From: Balneolales bacterium
Lineage (GTDB): Bacteria; Bacteroidota; Rhodothermia; Balneolales; Natronogracilivirgulaceae
Reading direction: 5' to 3'
Assembly (NCBI GenBank): GCA_007133995.1
Contig: SLLP01000093.1
Location: 1 to 16,706, forward strand
DNA: 16,706 nt
Each line of letters starts with the position of its first letter. Within the stretch, counting starts at the first letter, position 1. The position numbers and the translations under genes are program-made. Positions 5,768-13,255 of the stretch are shown one piece after another. A model generated the notes under the pieces. It made no database searches and was not told where the DNA came from. It saw nothing but the letters and a program-made list of their open reading frames with translations.

Positions 5768-8700
5768 ATGCCGCTAAGAGAACGCATCAGCCGCAAGCCA
5801 TCCGAACTTTGGCAGTTCCTTGTTGAGGAAGCTGATGGATATGATGCCTCTGGTGCAAAGGCCGATCATCGTGATATCCGCAGGGATTCAGGTTATGGTG
5901 CTGGCGATATTTCAGCTGTTGTGGAAGCCGGTGAAGCCCTCATTCTGGTGAATAATCTGCTGATGGAGCGGGAGGTACTTAGAAAATGGCAGCGGAAATG
6001 CGGAGGATTTGCACCTGAAATCAGTACGCTGGCTTCCTTTCTGGAAGAGCTGTCCATGCACAGCCTGGATGATATGGATCTGCCGGCACTGGTCATTTCG
6101 CCCGAAGAACGAACCCTCTGGCTTGAGCAGTGGCTTTCAAATCATGGCAAACCGGAATATCGCCGTTTTGCCAGCATCAGGTCGGTCACCGCCATTTCCA
6201 ACATCATCGGCAATCTGTACCGGGAGCATAAGAGACCGGGTGATCTGCTGGCCGAACTTGCCGGCTCCCCGGACGAACGCCATGTGCTGGCCGAACTGCT
6301 GTGTGACTATGAGCGCCGGATGGCCGAAAAAAAATGGGTAGACCGTGAGCATCTGCCCGGAAAAATGTCGCACTGCAATAAAGCGCTGTTGCGTCATAAA
6401 AAAGTCATTCTGTTTCTTGTGGATGAATTGGATCCGGTGCACGAGCACGCTCTGGAACTTATGTCCGGCTCTGAGTTGGTATCCATCCGGTTTGATGATC
6501 GGCAGGATAACGGACTGTCTACAACAGATTTGCACCTCCAGTCTTTTCACCATCCCAGGGAAGAACTGGAGCAGGCCGCTCGCCAGATCATTGCTTTCAT
6601 GACAAAGAAAAACGGCACTCAGAAACCGTCGATAAATGCCTCTTCCAATTTGAATTTCGATGATTTTGTAATTCTGACGGGCGACCTTTCGCTTTACGAG
6701 CCCATGGTGGCATCCGCCTCCGAACGCTTTGGTATTCCTCTGTACACCAGCCGTGGACCGTCTCTCATCAGCCACCCCTTCATTCGCCGGCTGCTGACCT
6801 ATCTAAAACTAAATCTAAATGACTTTCAGATTGATGATGTGTTCCGTGTGTTTGCGGATAACCGGCTTATGTTGCCGGAGTTGCCGGATCACGATGAACA
6901 GAAGGCCCCGAACATCCGTCATTTCTCACAGTTTTGCAGGGAATACAACTTCCGGACACTGGATGAAGCCGCTGAGGGGATGAACCGTGTTTTTGTCTGG
7001 TTGCTGGATCGCATCCATTTTGAGGATGATCCGGAAAAAGAGACGCGGCGGCGTGACAATCAGCAGCGAAACCGAGATTTCTATGCCACGGTAATCGATC
7101 ATCTGGATGCATTACGCAAATTATACCATACACCGGAAAAACAGACCCTGAAGGCTTGGGTGGATTGGACAAAGAGCCTGCTGGGATTGCAAAAAGACCT
7201 TATGAGCCGGGAAGCGAATGAAGCCCGTGAATTAATAGAGATTATACTTGATAAGCTGACAAGTGCGCAGTCACGATTGGGATTGAGTCGAAGGATCGGG
7301 TGTCGTGAGTTTTTCAGGCTGCTGGAGCTGCGTTTGAAGGAGACGCGTGAGCGACCGCAGGAACGGCCTGGCGGCGTGCTGCTCACCGAAATTCGTCATC
7401 TGCCGGATGTACATGACAAAATTGTCTTTGTTATGGGACTTCATGAGGATGGATTCCCGCGACCGGACAAACCCGATTTTCTGCAGTTCCGTTATGAGCA
7501 GGCGCTGAAAACTATGACAAATAAAGATGGTTCCGAAAATTATCTGCTGGCCAGGATGCAGCTTGATCGCTTGCTTGCCTCCGAAAAACCGCGTTATTTA
7601 AGCAGACCCAGTCTGGTTGCCCAGAAGCATGTGATGCCATCTCCGATCTGGCTTGAGCTAATAGGAGAAAAAAAAGAGGAAGAGTTTAAATCATGGCCAA
7701 TATCTGCAGAAAAATGGCTGATGAGTCACCATGAAACAGGTCGTATTGCAGCGCAGAAAATAACACAGATTTTGGAAATGACGCGCATTATAAAATATAA
7801 AAACGCGTCAATGAAAGTGTTGCCGGATGCTGCTTTCAGAGATCCTGTACATCCGGACTTGTCAAAGAGTCAAAGGGGCCGTCTCTATCCATGGAAGCTG
7901 GCATCAGCTGTCGAAAAAGCGCGTCAAAATAAATTCAGTATGGGCCGCTATGATGGTGTTCTGGATAGCGATGTCACCGGGGCCTGGATCGAGCAGCAAT
8001 ATCCGGATGGCAGAATGAGGATGAGTATCAGCCGGCTGGATACATTCGCTACCTCCCCACACGAGTATTTTTTCAAGTATGTGCTTCGCCTGGAGCCGCT
8101 CCATGAGTATCAGGATGATGCCGAATCCAACATCAAGGGCAGTCTGCTGCATCACATACTGGAAGAATTTTACTCCGAAACGGAGCAGGAGGGTGCACCG
8201 GTATGGCCGGCCGACGACGAGGATGCAGCGGTACGGCGAATGAACCGCATCCGACGCCGACTCGTCGAAGTCTATCGTCATCAGCTCGGTAACCCCGAGA
8301 GCCCCTTCCCCGGAATCCTGGAGCAAAATCTTGAACGGGTGACCCGATGGTTCCTTGAAAATGAAATTGCGGGTGCAGCCACATTTATTCTGGAGATGGA
8401 TGATGCACGTCCCGCCGTATTCTCTCCCGAATCGGGCTACTCCATGGAGCACAAGTGGTCATTTGATAAGGAGCTGGACGGTGTGCCGGTTAGCTTTCGT
8501 GGAAAAATCGACCGAATTGATCTTACCGCTGATGGCAGGAAAGCATTGATTTACGATTACAAGTCGGGCAAATCCGGAATAAAGAAATACAGCAGCATTG
8601 TCAAGGGCAACAGCTATCAGCTCCCCCTTTATGCGATCTATTTAATTGAAAACGGGATCACGGAGTTTGTGACGGGCTACTATATTCTCCCGATAAATGG

Positions 8701-9082
8701 GAAACGCAAGGATGCAGGATGCGATTTTTCACTGGGTTCGGCAGAGCTGATCGATGACTCGCATCTTAACAAAAAGGACGGAAATCGCAGAAAAGACAAG
8801 GTGCAGTTCAAACCATCTCATGAAATGAAAGCTTTCATGGAGGCGATAGAGAAGCTGCGCATCGAATGGATCGTGAAAGCAATTCGCGAGGGATTGTTCC
8901 ATACGAGCCTCACCGGTAATCCGCCGTGGTCAGATTTCAGGCACATCAATCGGTATGAAGTCAGCATCCAGCAGCAACGCAAAAACTTCGAGGTGGCACG
9001 ACGCAGGAAAAAGGAGATGAAACTTGAACTGGACCGGTATTTCCTGTCCGAGCCGTTCTGGGAGGATGAACATGGCAGCTGA
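5768..9082 (+). CDS. addB: AddB-like subunit of the AddAB helicase-nuclease (PD-(D/E)XK nuclease family)
   Basis: This is the partner subunit of the AddAB double-strand-break resection complex, which prepares ends for RecA. The 1104-residue protein has an SF1-like N-terminal fold. ALILVNNLLMERE (57-69) stands where some AddB proteins carry a Walker A; no GxGKT/S is seen. Next come FLVDELD (216-222), a Walker-B-like remnant, and VILTGDLSLYEPMV (301-314), then KIVFVMGLHEDGFP (551-564), the usual AddB helicase C motif. The nuclease domain starts at SISRLDTFATSPHEYFFKYVL (753-773). It continues with GSLLHHILEEF (His795/796), GKIDRIDL (Asp915), IYDYKSGK (Asp930, Lys932) and SYQLPLYA (Gln951), so the catalytic set is present. 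The cysteines that clamp a 4Fe-4S cluster in Bacillus AddB are absent: TSPHEYF replaces the first, and no Cys occurs in the last 115 residues. It overlaps addA by 11 bp. Confidence 0.88.
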   Translation: MPLRERISRKPSELWQFLVEEADGYDASGAKADHRDIRRDSGYGAGDISAVVEAGEALILVNNLLMEREVLRKWQRKCGGFAPEISTLASFLEELSMHSLDDMDLPALVISPEERTLWLEQWLSNHGKPEYRRFASIRSVTAISNIIGNLYREHKRPGDLLAELAGSPDERHVLAELLCDYERRMAEKKWVDREHLPGKMSHCNKALLRHKKVILFLVDELDPVHEHALELMSGSELVSIRFDDRQDNGLSTTDLHLQSFHHPREELEQAARQIIAFMTKKNGTQKPSINASSNLNFDDFVILTGDLSLYEPMVASASERFGIPLYTSRGPSLISHPFIRRLLTYLKLNLNDFQIDDVFRVFADNRLMLPELPDHDEQKAPNIRHFSQFCREYNFRTLDEAAEGMNRVFVWLLDRIHFEDDPEKETRRRDNQQRNRDFYATVIDHLDALRKLYHTPEKQTLKAWVDWTKSLLGLQKDLMSREANEARELIEIILDKLTSAQSRLGLSRRIGCREFFRLLELRLKETRERPQERPGGVLLTEIRHLPDVHDKIVFVMGLHEDGFPRPDKPDFLQFRYEQALKTMTNKDGSENYLLARMQLDRLLASEKPRYLSRPSLVAQKHVMPSPIWLELIGEKKEEEFKSWPISAEKWLMSHHETGRIAAQKITQILEMTRIIKYKNASMKVLPDAAFRDPVHPDLSKSQRGRLYPWKLASAVEKARQNKFSMGRYDGVLDSDVTGAWIEQQYPDGRMRMSISRLDTFATSPHEYFFKYVLRLEPLHEYQDDAESNIKGSLLHHILEEFYSETEQEGAPVWPADDEDAAVRRMNRIRRRLVEVYRHQLGNPESPFPGILEQNLERVTRWFLENEIAGAATFILEMDDARPAVFSPESGYSMEHKWSFDKELDGVPVSFRGKIDRIDLTADGRKALIYDYKSGKSGIKKYSSIVKGNSYQLPLYAIYLIENGITEFVTGYYILPINGKRKDAGCDFSLGSAELIDDSHLNKKDGNRRKDKVQFKPSHEMKAFMEAIEKLRIEWIVKAIREGLFHTSLTGNPPWSDFRHINRYEVSIQQQRKNFEVARRRKKEMKLELDRYFLSEPFWEDEHGS
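9061..9065 (+). promoter_or_regulatory. addA: addA ribosome-binding site
   Basis: GGAGG at 9061-9065 lies inside the end of addB. It is 6 nt before the ATG at 9072 but directly abuts the ATG at 9066. The spacing selects 9072 as the addA start and supports translational coupling with addB. Confidence 0.7.
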
Positions 9083-12000
9083 CAGAATAAAATACCATGA
9101 ACCCAATGGCAACAGCCCCGGTGGCAATAGCAACGGCCCCGGTGGCAATAGCCCCAATAGCAGCGGAGTAAAGCCGGATGGAAAAAGTCCGGCCGAAATC
9201 ACCCGGGACATCTGCCGGCACAATGGCTTCCTGATCCTCGAAGCCGGAGCCGGAACCGGCAAGACATTCAACCTCACCGAACGCGTCATCCATCAGCTGG
9301 TGGATCGGAAAGTGCCGCTGGAGCGGATGCTGGCCCTCACCTTCACCGACTTTGCCGCTGCCGAAATGAGGTCGCGCATCTATGCCGCCATCAACCGGAA
9401 TATCGGTGTATCAGATCATCTGTTGAAAACCCGGCGGCTCTTCTCACGCAATTATATTTCGACGTTTCACTCTTTCTGCAACCGTATCCTGCAATATTTT
9501 CCCGATGAGCTAACCGAAATATCGGTGGCGGATTCACCGGAGTGTTTTGGAAAACCGGATGAGCAGCGATATGTCGATGGCGCATTTGAGCTGCTTAGCG
9601 ACTACGACGAGGTACTTTGGATGATGGAGTGGCGCAAACGGTTCTATCAGAAGTACAAGGATCATGACGGGCTTCAGCGCCAGCTCTCGCTAATCTCCGT
9701 CTCTGATTTCGAAAAGTTCATGAAGGAGTTGTCTGGAGTGGATGAACAGGCCCTCTGTGATATGTCTGTCATAACACCTGCGATGTATCTCGGCAGGCTC
9801 AGTGAGCTGGCGAAACGCTGGCGGCAAGAGTGCGACCGGCTTCAGTCGGAATTGATTGAAACGCTGAGGGCGCATCCCGAGTGGTTCAAGTCACCCGACA
9901 AGATTCCCGGGACTATAAATAAGCTTAAGGCGGCGAGAATCAAAGATGGTCTTTCCAAAAAACTTTTTGACAAGGAGGAAGCTGATAAGGCCACTCTCGG
10001 TGAGCTGGACCGGCAGGCACTGGAGGTCTTCGGGCGTATGGATGCGCTGGAGATGGTGGATGCGTATCTCGCAGGAAGCGAAACGGAGCGGGAGCTTGCT
10101 GAGTATCCGCTACAGGAGGAATTCAACGCCAATCACGAAGCTTACTGGAACATGCGGGATCTGGCTGAACTGGCGCTGCGATGGAACACGCTGATGCGCT
10201 ATCAGCGGTTTGACGCCGGTTATTTCAATTATGATGACATGATCTGGTTAACGCACCGGCTTTTCACTGAACATCCCGCAGTCACAGCCCGGATGCGCAG
10301 TCGTTTCGACCAGATTCTGGTGGATGAGTTTCAGGACACGGACCGTCGCCAGTGGGAGATCATCAGCCGGCTGGCATTTGGGAATGGGGAACCGGGCGTC
10401 AGCTCACCCGACAAGGAGATGCTGATCGTCGGGGACGTGAAACAGGCTATCTACGGGTTCCGCGGTGGTGACGTCGCCATGATGAGGCGTGTTAAAGAGC
10501 GACTTGCCGGGCAAAGCCGCATCCCGGACTCGTTACCGCTCAAAATCCAGGCACTGCCCTACTCGTTCCGGTCGAACCGGGCGGTCATCACATTCGCGAA
10601 CCGGTTGTTCCGTAATGTCTTTGGCCCGGAGAGCGCCGCTGCCTCGTATGAAGCATATCATCAGCCGCTCAAGAGGCCGTCAGCCGAGCTGTCCCGAAAT
10701 GCGGAGGCCGGAGGAGAGGTCCGGGTGCTTGCCGCTGATTGCAAGGAGCTGGGAAAAGGACTTGATGCAAAAAAGGGGCGGGGGGAGCCGGCACCTGTGG
10801 AAGCCGAGGTGCTCACGGATCACCATGCGCACCTGGAGGCTCGCCGGATTGCCCGGTTCCTGCGCGATATTTTTGACGGCCGACAGGTGGGCTATGCCGC
10901 TATCCAGCAGAAAATGACGCAGGGTGAGAAGGCGGTAGGGGTGTTATACAAGCGGCGAAAACATATGTATGCCCTGGAGGAAGCGCTCCGAGAGGCGGAT
11001 TTGCCGTTCACCGTTGCCAAGGGAACGCGGTACTATATGCGGCGCGAGGTGCGTGATGCATGGTTGTTGCTGTCGTTTCTTCTGGATGCCTACGACGATG
11101 TGTCACTGGTCGGACTCCTGCGCTCGCCGATGATCTCATTTTCGGATTCAGGCTTGCTTGGGGTCAGGGTAGTGATGGATAACCCGGATCACGGTTATCC
11201 CAACTTCTGGAGTGCCGTTTCGGATCATAAAGCCTGGGAAAGCAGGCTGTCGGATACCGACCGCCGGGCGTTGAAGTCTGGAGTGCCGCTACTGAAAAAA
11301 CTGCGCGAAATGGTGCCCAACCGGCGTGTTTCGGAGCTTGTGGAACAGGCGTTTTTTACGGATGGACCCTATATCGGCGCGCATCCCGATGATTCCCAGG
11401 TTCGTGAAAACCTGGTGAAGCTGCTGGATGTGATTCGGAACCTGGAGAGCACCGGACGAGGTACACTTTTTGAAATCAGCGAGTTTCTGTCCAACAGGAT
11501 TCAGGAGGAGGCCGGTGACTCCGAAGCCGAACAGCCTGATCCTGCCCCGATCCAGCTCATGACCATCCACGGTTCGAAAGGACTTCAGTTCCCGATGGTG
11601 GTGATTCCCGATATGCATGCCGGTGATCACGATGGGGGTGTTCAATTGTTTGTCGCCGATGATGATCCGGACAGTGTAGTATGGCCCGGCATCGTCTACA
11701 AACCCGGCGACAGGGAGAGGGGCAGGCAGAGCAACACGGGAAACAACAACGGAAGCGATAAGGATGCGGATGGCTCCTTCCTGTATCAGATCATAAAATC
11801 CGAGAAGAATAAACGGCAGCGAGCGGAGACGAAAAGGTTGTTTTATGTTGCAGTGACACGTGCCGAGACGCATCTTCTGATGAGCGTGACAAATCCCAAA
11901 AGCAATCGCTCCAAGGGAACGTTTGCCGAACTGCTGATGCCGTGGATTGATGAGCAAGGGGAGTGGGGGCAGGTGTATGATGAGCAGGCGGGTGGTGATG

Positions 12001-13088
12001 CGCTCGGGCAGGCTCGGAGCGGGGAGATGACAGATGATATGATGCGGGATGGGGTTGTGCCGGATCAGGAGGAAAACCGGTTCAGAGTGAATAACTTGAC
12101 CGTAGATGAATTGGAGGATCTGGCCGTGCGTCCCCTTGCAGATTCATCCGAACCCAACGAACAGGCAGAACCGGCCGAACCGACTGGAACGGCACCTTCA
12201 GAGCCCGATTATCTGATTCCCGACCGAAGTGCGAAGCATTTCATGGAGGCTGAAGCCATGGTTTCGGCTGAAATCCTGTCAGCTTCAGGCCGGTCCACAG
12301 AAAAAGCCCGGATTGAGGAGGAGATGGAAGAGAAACTGAGGGAGCCAGATGAGCAGGATCATGTTTCTGCACAGGTTTCAAGTGGACATCCTGCCGGACA
12401 GCCGCAGGATTTGCAGGACTTGCAATTGCCACAATGGAAGGATATTTCACCGGCTGATGCCGGGACACTGATCCACCGAACGCTTGAAACCGGGCCGGAT
12501 CCCGAGGCGGCATCGCAGGAAGAGCTTGAGCGGTTCTGGATGAGGGAGCTGATTCGAATGAACTGTGCGGATCACGGAGCCGTTGCCGGCGCAAACAGTT
12601 TGGAACTCAGACGACACTGCCGCAATGCGTTGAAATGGATCAAAAAACATTTTGGTGAGGAAGCACAAAAACGATTTGAAATCGCATTTGAGATCAGTGT
12701 TACGCAGGATTTGGCTCGAACTGATTTGACTCGGGCAGAATTGGCTCGAACGAAAACGGTACCCGAAAAACGGGTAACCATTCGCGGGTCGATTGACATG
12801 ATCGTACGTGGCAGCGACGGTCGGCATCATATTGTCGATTTCAAGACAGGTCCGGTCGGGGAATCCGGTCTCATCGATCACGCACGTACCCACGGCTATG
12901 TGCAGCAAATTCAGACGTACCTGATGGCCTGGCAAACCGTGATGAGCGAGGCATCATCCGTGGGCGCCGGCGGTATCGATAAGCGGATGGATAACCGCAT
13001 GGATATGAATCCGGAGCGGGTGTGGTTGGTCTATACCTCGCCAGTGGAAGCCCTCGCAATTTCGTTGCAAGATACAATTGATTCTTAA
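9072..13088 (+). CDS. addA: AddA-like ATP-dependent helicase-nuclease subunit
   Basis: This is the motor subunit of AddAB, a UvrD/RecB-type SF1A helicase fused to a C-terminal PD-(D/E)XK nuclease. Starting at 9072 it has 1338 residues, somewhat longer than Bacillus AddA (about 1230). Helicase motifs are intact: EAGAGTGKT (57-65), ALTFTDFAAAEM (88-99), ISTFHSFC (129-136), ILVDEFQDTD (415-424), VGDVKQAIYGFRGGD (453-467), PYSFRSN (496-502), TIHGSKGLQFP (831-841) and LFYVAVTRAE (923-932). The nuclease motifs are GTLIHR (His1135), GSIDMIV (Asp1242), VDFKTG (Asp1256, Lys1258) and VQQIQTY (about 1277-1283). Helicase and nuclease are joined by a long acidic, low-complexity linker (about 960-1120). 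The first 40 residues are Gly/Asn/Pro-rich. Four short in-frame DNA repeats occur in the gene. The frame is open upstream to a TTG at 9024 inside addB, but the ribosome-binding site argues for 9072. Confidence 0.93.
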   Translation: MAADRIKYHEPNGNSPGGNSNGPGGNSPNSSGVKPDGKSPAEITRDICRHNGFLILEAGAGTGKTFNLTERVIHQLVDRKVPLERMLALTFTDFAAAEMRSRIYAAINRNIGVSDHLLKTRRLFSRNYISTFHSFCNRILQYFPDELTEISVADSPECFGKPDEQRYVDGAFELLSDYDEVLWMMEWRKRFYQKYKDHDGLQRQLSLISVSDFEKFMKELSGVDEQALCDMSVITPAMYLGRLSELAKRWRQECDRLQSELIETLRAHPEWFKSPDKIPGTINKLKAARIKDGLSKKLFDKEEADKATLGELDRQALEVFGRMDALEMVDAYLAGSETERELAEYPLQEEFNANHEAYWNMRDLAELALRWNTLMRYQRFDAGYFNYDDMIWLTHRLFTEHPAVTARMRSRFDQILVDEFQDTDRRQWEIISRLAFGNGEPGVSSPDKEMLIVGDVKQAIYGFRGGDVAMMRRVKERLAGQSRIPDSLPLKIQALPYSFRSNRAVITFANRLFRNVFGPESAAASYEAYHQPLKRPSAELSRNAEAGGEVRVLAADCKELGKGLDAKKGRGEPAPVEAEVLTDHHAHLEARRIARFLRDIFDGRQVGYAAIQQKMTQGEKAVGVLYKRRKHMYALEEALREADLPFTVAKGTRYYMRREVRDAWLLLSFLLDAYDDVSLVGLLRSPMISFSDSGLLGVRVVMDNPDHGYPNFWSAVSDHKAWESRLSDTDRRALKSGVPLLKKLREMVPNRRVSELVEQAFFTDGPYIGAHPDDSQVRENLVKLLDVIRNLESTGRGTLFEISEFLSNRIQEEAGDSEAEQPDPAPIQLMTIHGSKGLQFPMVVIPDMHAGDHDGGVQLFVADDDPDSVVWPGIVYKPGDRERGRQSNTGNNNGSDKDADGSFLYQIIKSEKNKRQRAETKRLFYVAVTRAETHLLMSVTNPKSNRSKGTFAELLMPWIDEQGEWGQVYDEQAGGDALGQARSGEMTDDMMRDGVVPDQEENRFRVNNLTVDELEDLAVRPLADSSEPNEQAEPAEPTGTAPSEPDYLIPDRSAKHFMEAEAMVSAEILSASGRSTEKARIEEEMEEKLREPDEQDHVSAQVSSGHPAGQPQDLQDLQLPQWKDISPADAGTLIHRTLETGPDPEAASQEELERFWMRELIRMNCADHGAVAGANSLELRRHCRNALKWIKKHFGEEAQKRFEIAFEISVTQDLARTDLTRAELARTKTVPEKRVTIRGSIDMIVRGSDGRHHIVDFKTGPVGESGLIDHARTHGYVQQIQTYLMAWQTVMSEASSVGAGGIDKRMDNRMDMNPERVWLVYTSPVEALAISLQDTIDS
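9109..9150 (+). repeat. addA: 21-bp tandem repeat (two copies) in the addA N-terminus
   Basis: Two adjacent 21-bp units (9109-9129 and 9130-9150) differ at one base. They encode a seven-residue period seen as NSPGGNS / NGPGGNS in the disordered AddA leader, upstream of the Walker A region. Confidence 0.9.
12405..12422 (+). repeat. addA: 9-bp tandem repeat in the addA linker
   Basis: caggatttg (12405-12413) is followed by caggacttg (12414-12422) and a partial third unit caattg. It encodes QDLQDLQL at the end of the helicase-nuclease linker, just before the first nuclease motif. Confidence 0.65.
12708..12752 (+). repeat. addA: 15-bp tandem repeat (three copies) inside the addA nuclease domain
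   Basis: There are three consecutive imperfect 15-bp units at 12708-12722, 12723-12737 and 12738-12752. Units 1 and 3 share most bases. They encode the pentapeptide series DLART-DLTRA-ELART, inserted shortly before the strand carrying the catalytic Asp1242 of the nuclease. Confidence 0.85.
12984..13007 (+). repeat. addA: 12-bp imperfect tandem repeat near the addA C-terminus
   Basis: cggatggataac (12984-12995) is followed by cgcatggatatg (12996-13007). It encodes RMDNRMDM in a loop before the last strand, ERVWLVYTSP. Confidence 0.6.
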
Positions 13089-13108
13089 AAACAGACAAAC
13101 GCATTACA

Positions 13109-13147
13109 ACAAACGTATTATATTAGTCCCGGTTTGTATTTTCTTCT
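13109..13147 (+). terminator. Weak terminator candidate after addA
   Basis: ACAAAC (13109-13114) can pair with GTTTGT (13132-13137), followed by the T-rich tail ATTTTCTTCT. The stem is only 6 bp with a 17-nt loop, so it is marginal. The rest of the 167-bp gap before the M14 gene is AT-rich, presumably holding that gene's promoter, but I could not define it. Confidence 0.25.
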
Positions 13148-13255
13148 CCGTTAGATTTTTCATTTGGCGTTTCGACAGATTTCCCGTTTATCTTAACGCA
13201 TTACTCCAGCGGGTTCACTCAGATTTTTCATTGATCAGAATTTGAAGGCTTACTG

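Noticed and set aside
6137..6775. Minus-strand 212-codon frame inside addB
   Set aside because: It is an antisense shadow of the AddB frame with no motif support.
9024..9071. Upstream TTG start for addA inside addB
   Set aside because: It would give a longer overlap with addB and has no suitably spaced ribosome-binding site. GGAGG at 9061-9065 is placed for the ATG at 9072.
11289..11957. Minus-strand 222-codon frame inside addA
   Set aside because: It overlaps helicase motifs V and VI of AddA in antisense, and its sequence has no recognisable family.
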